Shown piece after piece: positions 53,680-63,639 of a DNA stretch of 64,000 nt. The DNA lies in assembly GCA_910589415.1 (NCBI GenBank), contig OU342638.1, forward strand, positions 5,456,001-5,520,000, given 5' to 3'. Position 1 is the first letter of the stretch, and each line of letters starts with the position of its first letter. The position numbers and the translations under genes are program-made. The stretch comes from Malachius bipustulatus (taxonomy: Eukaryota > Arthropoda > Insecta > Coleoptera > Melyridae). The notes under the pieces are model-generated. The model did not search any database, was not told the DNA's origin, and worked only from the letters and a program-made list of their open reading frames with translations.

Positions 53680-54744
53680 CCCAGGCAGCAAGGAATGTTC
53701 ACTGAATGTTCCCTAAATGTTCACCGAACATTAAACATTGCTCTAATGTTAAACAGACTTTCCGAATATTCAGGCAACGTTCAGATTCTAATGTTCGTTT
53801 TCAGACCTTCAATAAACATTCATTGAACATTAGATACTGAACATTCAAAATGCAATGTTTAGTTAACATTCATACAATGTTTAAGATGAAATGTTTATTG
53901 CACGCAATTACATACAGGTACACTGACATCAGGTAAATAACATATACCAAAAAAAAATTGGAAAATTACATGCTGAAACGAAAATATTTGGCTTAAAAAT
54001 TGATAAAAACCAGAATTATACTTATTATAATTATGTATTACAACGAGGTGTTGCGCGCGCAGCTCTCTTGTCTATTGCATTCCCAGTATTCTCTTATTGT
54101 CTTGTGTCCAAGTCCGCTATTCTGGCTCTGGCATTTCATCTTGTTTTTCTAAACTATGAATATACCTATGTATAGGTATAAAAGTCACAATAAATTATCA
54201 GCAAGCTAAGTATTTTATGCTTGTCTGGTCGGAGAGAGAAGGTGCAGAGAGTGCAAACTAATCTAATTCTTCATCCCAGGTATTATAGGTAGGTAGGTAT
54301 TATGATGTAGACAGGAAGAAGAAAAACAACACGGAAGAGCAAATGTGACCTTATAATAATAATAATAATTTATATTGTTCACTGATGGATTGATAAATGG
54401 AATACACCTACATAGTAAGTATTATTTTTTTCAGCTTTTCAGCTCCATATAGGTAATACAATTCTTAGTGATGATCAGTTTGATAAAAAAAAAACAAACA
54501 TTCACTCAACATTTAAAACTAATATTCATTGAATGTTTACGAATCTGTCGTTTTTCACATTGGCTGAATGTTCATTTTTGAATGTTCAGTAAACATTCAT
54601 TTATAAATGTTCACTAAAGCTTAAATCTGAACATTCACTGAACATTTAAAACTAACCTTCATTGAATGTTCACGAATCTGTCGTTTCTAACATTGGCTGA
54701 ATGTTCATTTTTAACATTCAGTGAATGTTCGATTGCTGCCTGGG
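53680..54744. mobile_element. CCCAGGCAGC-ended element rich in AATGTTCA motifs
   Basis: Ends CCCAGGCAGCAA / TTGCTGCCTGGG. The outer 200-250 bp at both sides consist largely of AATGTTCA, TGAACATT and ATTCACTGAACATT variants, many of them palindromic. Unit A shows the site without it (AAACAAGTAGCAATTG). Target duplication at most a few bases. The interior is non-coding; superfamily not assigned. Confidence 0.78.
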
Positions 54745-55181
54745 AAGGTAGCAATAATTGTAGCTTCGTTTATAATAATTATAATATAATGATGACTTCG
54801 AAGATAATGATGATGAATGTGACTCTGTACTTATTAGAGGCTTATATTTTATGTTTTCCATTTTAGGTTTTATAGGTATTTTAACAAAACTATCCACATA
54901 ACAAATATACCTAATTAAAACCAAAAACGAACGGTGGAACAAACAATAATTATTAAAAATAAATAAAAATAAATAAAAATAAAATAGCACGGTGGGTTCG
55001 GCTTTCGCCATAGGATGCAACCCCAGGCAGCTAAAACGCATGCCAACAACTGAGTGCAGTGCCTCCCGATGTGCGTATAAAGGTAGGATAGGCCTACTTC
55101 CAAAGTTTAACAAAAAGATGAACGACATATCGTAAAACGATACGTCATTCATTGATTTCATGCTGTGAGTCAGGGGTGGAA

Positions 55182-55226
55182 ATTGTAGACACGTGTTTCG
55201 TCCTAATTGGGACTCTTCAGTACAAT
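55182..55226 (-). ncRNA. Hammerhead ribozyme, array copy 1
   Basis: Minus strand: stem I ATTGTA/TACAAT (55226-55221 with 55187-55182), core CTGAAGA, stem II GTCC/GGAC with loop CAATTA, GAA, then stem III from ACAC/GTGT with virtually no loop, and cleavage predicted after C (55188), giving a 5' end UACAAU. All invariant core residues are present. The self-complementary ACACGTGT of stem III is like that of short-stem-III hammerheads that work best as dimers, which tandem copies would favour. Confidence 0.9.
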
Positions 55227-55497
55227 GTATCTTGCTAACACACAGCACAATCTTAGTCACTTAATAGTGAGCAAAATGATAAAAATAAATAAAAATAAAA
55301 TAGCACGGTGGGTTCGGCTTTCGCCATAGGATGCAACCCCAGGCAGCTAAAACGCATGCCAACAACTGAGTGCAGTGCCTCCCGATGTGCGTATAAAGGT
55401 AGGATAGGCCTACTTCCAAAGTTTAACAAAAAGATGAACGACATATCGTAAAACGATACGTCATTCATTGATTTCATGCTGTGAGTCAGGGGTGGAA

Positions 55498-55542
55498 ATT
55501 GTAGACACGTGTTTCGTCCTAATTGGGACTCTTCAGTACAAT
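55498..55542 (-). ncRNA. Hammerhead ribozyme, array copy 2
   Basis: Identical to copy 1, 316 bp further right. Confidence 0.9.
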
Positions 55543-55813
55543 GTATCTTGCTAACACACAGCACAATCTTAGTCACTTAATAGTGAGCAAAATGATAAAA
55601 ATAAATAAAAATAAAATAGCACGGTGGGTTCGGCTTTCGCCATAGGATGCAACCCCAGGCAGCTAAAACGCATGCCAACAACTGAGTGCAGTGCCTCCCG
55701 ATGTGCGTATAAAGGTAGGATAGGCCTACTTCCAAAGTTTAACAAAAAGATGAACGACATATCGTAAAACGATACGTCATTCATTGATTTCATGCTGTGA
55801 GTCAGGGGTGGAA

Positions 55814-55858
55814 ATTGTAGACACGTGTTTCGTCCTAATTGGGACTCTTCAGTACAAT
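55814..55858 (-). ncRNA. Hammerhead ribozyme, array copy 3
   Basis: Identical motif, 316-bp spacing. Confidence 0.9.
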
Positions 55859-56129
55859 GTATCTTGCTAACACACAGCACAATCTTAGTCACTTAATAGT
55901 GAGCAAAATGATAAAAATAAATAAAAATAAAATAGCACGGTGGGTTCGGCTTTCGCCATAGGATGCAACCCCAGGCAGCTAAAACGCATGCCAACAACTG
56001 AGTGCAGTGCCTCCCGATGTGCGTATAAAGGTAGGATAGGCCTACTTCCAAAGTTTAACAAAAAGATGAACGACATATCGTAAAACGATACGTCATTCAT
56101 TGATTTCATGCTGTGAGTCAGGGGTGGAA

Positions 56130-56174
56130 ATTGTAGACACGTGTTTCGTCCTAATTGGGACTCTTCAGTACAAT
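56130..56174 (-). ncRNA. Hammerhead ribozyme, array copy 4
   Basis: Identical motif, 316-bp spacing. Confidence 0.9.
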
Positions 56175-56451
56175 GTATCTTGCTAACACACAGCACAATC
56201 TTAGTCACTTAATAGTGAGCAAAATGATAAAAATAAATAAAAATAAAAATAAAATAGCACGGTGGGTTCGGCTTTCGCCATAGGATGCAACCCCAGGCAG
56301 CTAAAACGCATGCCAACAACTGAGTGCAGTGCCTCCCGATGTGCGTATAAAGGTAGGATAGGCCTACTTCCAAAGTTTAACAAAAAGATGAACGACATAT
56401 CGTAAAACGATACGTCATTCATTGATTTCATGCTGTGAGTCAGGGGTGGAA

Positions 56452-56496
56452 ATTGTAGACACGTGTTTCGTCCTAATTGGGACTCTTCAGTACAAT
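56452..56496 (-). ncRNA. Hammerhead ribozyme, array copy 5
   Basis: Identical motif; 322-bp spacing because the AAAT-rich tract is 6 bp longer. Confidence 0.9.
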
Positions 56497-56767
56497 GTAT
56501 CTTGCTAACACACAGCACAATCTTAGTCACTTAATAGTGAGCAAAATGATAAAAATAAATAAAAATAAAATAGCACGGTGGGTTCGGCTTTCGCCATAGG
56601 ATGCAACCCCAGGCAGCTAAAACGCATGCCAACAACTGAGTGCAGTGCCTCCCGATGTGCGTATAAAGGTAGGATAGGCCTACTTCCAAAGTTTAACAAA
56701 AAGATGAACGACATATCGTAAAACGATACGTCATTCATTGATTTCATGCTGTGAGTCAGGGGTGGAA

Positions 56768-56812
56768 ATTGTAGACACGTGTTTCGTCCTAATTGGGACT
56801 CTTCAGTACAAT
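56768..56812 (-). ncRNA. Hammerhead ribozyme, array copy 6
   Basis: Identical motif, 316-bp spacing. Confidence 0.9.
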
Positions 56813-57089
56813 GTATCTTGCTAACACACAGCACAATCTTAGTCACTTAATAGTGAGCAAAATGATAAAAATAAATAAAAATAAAAATAAAATAGCACGG
56901 TGGGTTCGGCTTTCGCCATAGGATGCAACCCCAGGCAGCTAAAACGCATGCCAACAACTGAGTGCAGTGCCTCCCGATGTGCGTATAAAGGTAGGATAGG
57001 CCTACTTCCAAAGTTTAACAAAAAGATGAACGACATATCGTAAAACGATACGTCATTCATTGATTTCATGCTGTGAGTCAGGGGTGGAA

Positions 57090-57134
57090 ATTGTAGACAC
57101 GTGTTTCGTCCTAATTGGGACTCTTCAGTACAAT
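57090..57134 (-). ncRNA. Hammerhead ribozyme, array copy 7
   Basis: Identical motif; 322-bp spacing. Confidence 0.9.
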
Positions 57135-57405
57135 GTATCTTGCTAACACACAGCACAATCTTAGTCACTTAATAGTGAGCAAAATGATAAAAATAAATAA
57201 AAATAAAATAGCACGGTGGGTTCGGCTTTCGCCATAGGATGCAACCCCAGGCAGCTAAAACGCATGCCAACAACTGAGTGCAGTGCCTCCCGATGTGCGT
57301 ATAAAGGTAGGATAGGCCTACTTCCAAAGTTTAACAAAAAGATGAACGACATATCGTAAAACGATACGTCATTCATTGATTTCATGCTGTGAGTCAGGGG
57401 TGGAA

Positions 57406-57450
57406 ATTGTAGACACGTGTTTCGTCCTAATTGGGACTCTTCAGTACAAT
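57406..57450 (-). ncRNA. Hammerhead ribozyme, array copy 8 (5'-most on the transcript)
   Basis: Identical motif, 316-bp spacing. The monomer upstream on the minus strand is truncated at 57665, so this is the first ribozyme a minus-strand transcript would meet. Confidence 0.9.
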
Positions 57451-57768
57451 GTATCTTGCTAACACACAGCACAATCTTAGTCACTTAATAGTGAGCAAAA
57501 TGATAAAAATAAATAAAAATAAAATAGCACGGTGGGTTCGGCTTTCGCCATAGGATGCAACCCCAGGCAGCTAAAACGCATGCCAACAACTGAGTGCAGT
57601 GCCTCCCGATGTGCGTATAAAGGTAGGATAGGCCTACTTCCAAAGTTTAACAAAAATTTTTTGTTAATAATTATTAAATCGAACTTGAATCAGATTCTAT
57701 TTATTTTCTACATCTCCATTCTCCAATAATTTCTAACCTAATAATATTTCATAATTTCATATTTAATA

Positions 57769-59783
57769 GACGCCGACAGTGATGACGTCAGTGGGCGGGG
57801 CCAACGGCCAAGGTTACATACAAACAAACGTTGTTTACAGGTTTGACGTTTACATGTTTGCCAGTTCTGATGGAAGTTGTCTCGTCAAACATCAAAAGCT
57901 CTAATGAGGTCTCTCATTAGTATGAATTCAAAAGTGTTGCAAATGTGACGGCATTTTAATCATTTTATATTTATACCCTTAGGATAACAACTATACTTTT
58001 CCCAATGAGATAATCATCCTTCAAATCAATCTGTAAATTAATAAAAAACAATTAACCCATAGCAGGATATTCTTCCCTCAACGCTAGGTATACAGGGTGT
58101 CCCATAATATGTGGGCAATCTCCCGGATTTGGGTAAATTTCATAAAAATAAATAAAAAAATAGCTATAAAATTAATTCCTCAGAGACACCCCTACAAAGA
58201 TATTAACTGATGAAGTTGAGGGTTGAAAATCAATTTATTGCAATAACTTTTTTATTTCTTGACCGATTTTGATAATTTTTGGTTTTATTTTGTATTATTT
58301 GGGACTGTTTAGAATAGTGTTTCATAATCTTTGGTAGCACATACATAGACCTCGGGATGGCATAACCCCCTCATTCACTTGAAAGAAAACAATAAAAATA
58401 ATAATTTTACAGTTCTTTAAGGTTAATTTTCTTTTTATTTGACATTTTTTACATGAAAAATGTATCTTTATTTATTTCGATAGAGCGAACCGTTATCGAG
58501 ATAAACGTCCTTCTAATAGGTGATGCGTCGCAGGAACTTTCTAAATTTCAAGTAAATTTTAACAAGATGGCTGATCTTTGACAGTAAATTGAGCAGGAAA
58601 CAAAACAATAACTTAATTAAATACACGTCAAATAGTGTCAAAGATTTCATTTCATGCAGAATTTCATGCAATTCTAACTGATTTTAAAATGAGTTACACA
58701 AACGCTGAATACGCAGAAAATCAGTTAGAATTGAATCTGCATGAAATGAAATCTTTTGACACTGACGTCTATTTAATTAAGTTATTGTTTTGTTTCCTGC
58801 TCAATTTACTGTCATAGGTCAGCCATCTTGTTAAAATTTACTTGAAATTTAGAAAGTTCCTGCGGCGCATCACCTATTAGAAGGACGTTTATCTCGATAA
58901 CGGTTCGCTCTATCGAAATAAATAAAGACACATTTTTTATTGTAAAAAATGTCAAATAAAAAGAAAATTAACCTTAAAAAACTGTAAAATTATTATTTTT
59001 ATTGTTTTCTTTCAAGTGAATGAGGGGGTTATGCCATACCGAGGTCTATGTATGTGCTATCAAAGATTAAGAAACACTATTCTAAACAGTTCAAAATAAT
59101 ACAAAACAAAACCAAAAATTATCAAAATCGGTCAAGAAATAAAAAAGTTATTGCGATAAATTGATTTTCAACCCTCAACTTCAACAGCTAATATCTTTGT
59201 AGGGGTGTCTCTGAGGAATTAATTTTATAGCTATTTTTTCATTTATTTTTACGATATTTACCCAAATCCGGGAGATTGCCCACATATTATGGGACACCCT
59301 GTATATTACGTTTTGTTTTTCATGCTGGCGGGTACCTACTGTTCCACGAATTATTTTAAGTTCCGCCTCGAACTCCATTGTTTCAACATGGCCAGATTCT
59401 ACAGCATTTTCACCTTTGGAAAATTCTTTGATTTCTTCGTAAAACAAACTGAGGATAAACTTGAAATTTTACGGGAACACCCAAATCAAACCACCCAATC
59501 AATAAATAAATACCGACAGACGTACTATAAACTATAACTAAATAAGTACCTAACTGAACTGCCTAATTTTAACGAAACTAAAATATTCAGTATTCATTCA
59601 CTAATGGCATCATTGGCATCACTATAATGACTTCAGTAATGGCTTCACTAATCACTTCGATGTCAATGGCCGTCAAACTTCAGGAAAACACACGACAACT
59701 GACAACAATGACCACGCAAAGGGTTTGTTTGTATGGAACCAGAACCGCTTAGCCCCGCCCTGTGACGTCACACTGACGGCGTC
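57769..59783 (-). mobile_element. Family X element, copy 2, with nested fold-back
   Basis: Ends GACGCCGACAGTG and complement GACGGCGTC, TA on both sides; unit A shows the empty TTTAATAAATC site near 51850. TGACGTCA lies at 57783-57790 and 59763-59770. Reverse-oriented relative to copy 1 at 34958. Interrupted by the fold-back at 58093-59301; without it about 800 bp. Non-coding. Confidence 0.87.
58093..59301. mobile_element. Fold-back with ~590-bp near-perfect arms
   Basis: CAGGGTGTCCCATAATATG at the left and its complement at the right, TA on both sides (58091-58092, 59302-59303). The halves are inverse almost to the centre near 58700, including CGATAGAGCGAACCGTTATC and CCGAGGTCTATGTATGTGCT-type blocks. 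No coding capacity. Family X copy 1 shows the empty site near 35473. Confidence 0.9.
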
Positions 59784-59989
59784 TATAAATCACGAATAAC
59801 CGCTCGTTTTTGCTACTGCGCATGACGGGCGTTTTCATCCATATAATTTCTTGGGATAAAAAGTTGTCTACCGTGCGATCACACGGCGTTCATTCTGAAC
59901 GATGTAACTCTTTACCCAATGTTATTATATGAACGGGTTAGGACGTCGCCGTGTGCACACGGCGTTTATTATGAACGTACCCCAAGCGT

Positions 59990-60615
59990 CGTCATCGGCA
60001 ATTTATGAACGATGCTACATTTTTATCCATCAAGCGAACTGGCTATTTATATGACCGTATCCAGAATTTTTCATGCAAAGTGAAATTCATGAACGCACCC
60101 CAGACCACTCAAAATCACAAAATAAGAAAAATAAGACATTTAAAGTAGATGACAGTGATTTTATCGTAGGATTCAATCTAAGACATGAAATTTTTTCCAG
60201 GGTCTAGCTAACTTACGTTTTCATTTGCTCATACGATATTATATGTTACGTGGTAGATTGTTATAAATATTATTGTGTTTAAACTTTTAAAGTTTAAAGT
60301 GTTATAACGCATAGGTGTCCTATTAAAAAAGAACTAGGTATATGGGGGGTATACATATAATGGGGATCTCGGAAACGATAAGAAATGCAGAGTCAGATTA
60401 GAGAAAAGCTGCACAATTTCATGCTTATTAGGAATTTGAAACGAAATTTATAAACACTTCAGCACGCTGCTGAAATGTCCTGAAAAAAATGGAAAATCGA
60501 GATTTCTTATTTTATGAAAGAAATTATATTATGATTTTTCATGTCATTCGATATTTAAACAATCAAGGAAGCAAAAAATTTATTACATTCAAAAAACTTT
60601 TTATTAAATTAAATT
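59990..60615. other. No recognisable feature
   Basis: The first 130 bp contain further TTCATAATA/ATGAACG fragments related to the ends of the tandem units; the rest shows nothing supported. Confidence 0.4.
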
Positions 60616-63613
60616 TGAAAGGACCCAAACCATATAACAACTGCGCATGGTTCAAATTGTAAACTTTAGAGCCGAGAAACGCACCCAATTTTTATTTTTT
60701 ATTTGTCAAGCTTTCAAAGCTAGAAACGTCAGTTCTGTCAATGTCATTAAACCACATGTTAGCGAGAATTGAAGTCACACTCAGTAGTCACTAGTCATGT
60801 TCACTTATATTCGAGCAGTCTGTGAGTGAAGTTCAGGGTCAGCTCAGCTTCAGCTGTTCTTTATTTATTACTTTTAAACAATTGAATTCAACATCAACAT
60901 GTAAGTAACTGTTCGTTTGTTCTAATTTGTTAATATCTGTTAGGCATTTTGATATCCCAAGAGATCCGATCATACCGTTTAGTTTATTTGGTTGTATTAT
61001 TCAATTTTGTTTCAATTTGTTCATTCAGGAAAACACTCGTGTAAAACACGTGTTGTTCAAGTTAATTAACTATTCAAGTAGGACCACGTTAGGTTTTAAC
61101 TAATTGTTTTGTATTCAAACAGGAGATTACAAGTACTGATATTTTATTCCAACCAGCATGTATAATTTGAAACTGCATGTTTTGTAAATTGAAAGGATTT
61201 TAAAACAGGGCCCCATATAGGTACTTAAACATGTGCTCGAACCGTTAATTATATTTCAATGCTTTTGGGGACACGCTAGTTGCAATATTTCATTTTATTG
61301 TTAAATTTCAAATCGTTTAAAACCATGTGACTGCAATAGGTACCACCATTTTATGAATCAGATATTTTCAGCGAATCAATTAATTTCTAACCGTAGAGAC
61401 ATGTTCGATCTCATTTCCATTGTCATTTTGCATAATTCGAATTGACCTAACCGCTTATTACTTTTTGAGAAACTTATACTTGAATTTTAGGTAATTATTA
61501 TTTATTTATTGTAATCTTGAAATTGTACATGCCTTTTGACTAATATTATTGTGGTTATTATTATTTTATCGAAGCACATTCCTTTATACAAGCAATCTAT
61601 TTTAACGCTACTCACACTGCTCATTTATTTAACCTTTCTTTTTACTCGCTACCATCTCTTTTATCATTTCTTTTATTCATGGAATTATTTAAACAATTTA
61701 TTTATTTTGATTGAACTAATTTGGTACATAAAACCTCATGTGACTTTATTTCAATTGTGAGAATGCTTGCTTCGATTATTTATTATTATTATTTCCGATC
61801 TGTATTTATTTCTAAATTATTGTAGTCAAAAGGGTTGAACATGTGTTTTTCATGGTTTACATTTGTTTGTGCTAAATTAATTTCACTTGTGACTTGTTTG
61901 ATCATTAATCATTATTTATATTTCTATTTCATTTCATTTGCAATGCGACTGACACACACTGATATTTATTTCGAATGCTTCGTCGAACTGCCTAATGTGC
62001 TTTATTTGATTTCATTCACGAACAAGTCCAGGAGAGTAACCTGCGGTAAACGACTTATAATCATGAGGTAGCGATGGTGGTATTTTGATTTTAAACGGTA
62101 ACAAAGGAACTTTAATTCGAGTTCGCCTATCGGTGACAGTTCAATTGATTTCATTAATAGTGCCTGTAGCCCATTTTACCCTTCCCACATAAGATCTGTC
62201 GGTGTGCCAGCAATCACTGGGCATTCGATTAGATATATTTTTCCCCACTGTTTATTTTATTTATATGTGTTTGGGGTACGGAGACTAATGATAAGTTTAT
62301 CTGAGCTGTAAACGATATTTTGTTTTCATGTCATGTCATAATTTTGAACGATGCATTACCCTAACGTTATTTCAAACTTATAACCGTATTTGTTTCTTTA
62401 AATTTCATACTTGATTTGATTTATTTATTTATGCACTGTGGTCTTGATGAATTTTATTTTATTTCCAATTTGTTATCGTTGACCGTCTTTTTACGGCTCG
62501 ATAATGCCTCTGTTATATAATATGTTTGGTTTCATTTTGTATTTCCTATTTTCTGAACTCTAAACTATTTATTTACTTGCCAACAATCTATTTTACTCTA
62601 CATTTTAACCTCGCTGGTGCTAACAAGCATTAGACCGGCAACAAGGGGTGCATTTACTTAACCTACGTCGTTGGCACATAGCAAGCACTATGTGTTGACT
62701 CAAGGCGTGATTTATATTTATGTGTCTTGTGTTTTTATTTGCATTTTTATGTGTTTTGTGTTTTTATTTGCATTTTTGTGTGTTTTGTTTTCTTTTCAGG
62801 AGGTATGAGTTCTTGAAATAGAAAGATAAAATGGGGTCTTCCTGAATATAACAGATTTGTTTATCAATGTCAATTTTACACCAAAACGGTGACGATTTTA
62901 TATGTGTTGTGTCGTTTGTATTGTATGTTTTTCATTGTATGTTTTTGTTTTTCTTTTATTTTTTGGCACTTCGCAAGTCAGAGGTTTTTTATTTTCACGG
63001 GGTTCTTTTTTTACTCTGACTATAAACTTTGTGTAGGCGGAACTCTTTGCGGGTGGGGTCAGTCGAGTGGGTTGGCGGGGAGAGATTCAAATCAATTCAA
63101 ATCAATTCAAACATTCAAATCAATTCAAAAATCAATAAATCAATTCATTTCAAAGGGGAAACTCTGTCTTTTAAATTAAATCTCCTATCTCTCAACAAAA
63201 GACTCTCTCAAAGTATTTTCGTAGCGTTTGCTACGAACGAACCAAAATAAGGTTACTACGAACACAACGGATGGTCCAAACAAGGTAAAAACTAGACGAA
63301 CACGAGCCCAGGTAATAGACACGAGCCAAGGTAAAAGACGACCACAAACGTAAGTTAGTAACGTCGGCCATTTATTTGAAATCGGGGCGGGTTAATCTTT
63401 AAATTCCAACATTCAAGAATTCAGGGCGGGAAAACTTCAAATTCAAATCAAACATTAGAGCGGGGATCCAAACAGTCATTCATGACAGACAAGTTCACCT
63501 TTCAAACGTCAAAGAGGTTCTTCTTTTTCAAAACCATTCAGTCTGGGGGCCACATTACTGAAATTAATGCGCATGACGCAGGATCTCAATTTTTAAAGGG
63601 TGTTTACACTACA
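60616..63613 (+). repeat. Giant TG..CA repeat, copy 3 (candidate solo LTR, complete)
   Basis: TGAAAGGACCCAAACC to TTTACACTACA, 2998 bp, flanked by AATT on both sides (60612-60615, 63614-63617). Uninterrupted, so the best reference copy. Very close to copy 1 over long blocks, for example 62226-62900 against 32350-33010. No long ORF or known protein domain. Confidence 0.7.
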
Positions 63614-63639
63614 AATTCTTATCTTTCCAAAAAAAACTT

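Larger units (their letters stand above)
54958..57665 (-). mobile_element. Retrozyme-like array: tandem 316/322-bp monomers with hammerhead ribozymes
   Basis: Eight complete and one partial monomer repeat head to tail with no visible difference other than an optional 6-bp step in an AAAT-rich tract (spacings 316, 316, 316, 322, 316, 322, 316). Each complete monomer has one hammerhead on the minus strand. The whole block is flanked by an exact 13-bp duplication AATAATTATTAAA (54945-54957 and 57666-57678), and the single-copy site is present in unit A near 51750. On the minus strand it starts with a truncated monomer after a palindromic AACAAAAAATTTTTGTT and ends in an ATTTATTTTT-rich tail. Tandem unit-length repeats plus type-I hammerhead plus target duplication fit an animal retrozyme, presumably moved by Penelope-like machinery. 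A recurring 107-109-codon frame is not considered coding. Confidence 0.88.
52039..59989 (+). repeat. Tandem unit B, expanded to ~8 kb by nested insertions
   Basis: Collinear with unit A in five pieces: 52039-52100, 53522-53679, 54745-54957, 57666-57768 and 59784-59989. Between them lie the Z element, the GGCAGC-ended element, the hammerhead array and the family X element. Adding the pieces gives about 740 bp, the length of unit A. Confidence 0.84.

Noticed and set aside
55253..57484. Recurring 107-109-codon minus-strand open frames, one per array monomer
   Set aside because: They follow from identical monomers, span the ribozyme and the AAAT tract, show no domain and have no coding-type composition. 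Treated as chance frames.
54958..57665. Array considered as a CRISPR or as an ordinary satellite
   Set aside because: No short palindromic repeats with unique spacers, and eukaryotic context. An ordinary satellite is less apt because of the 13-bp target duplication and the complete hammerheads.
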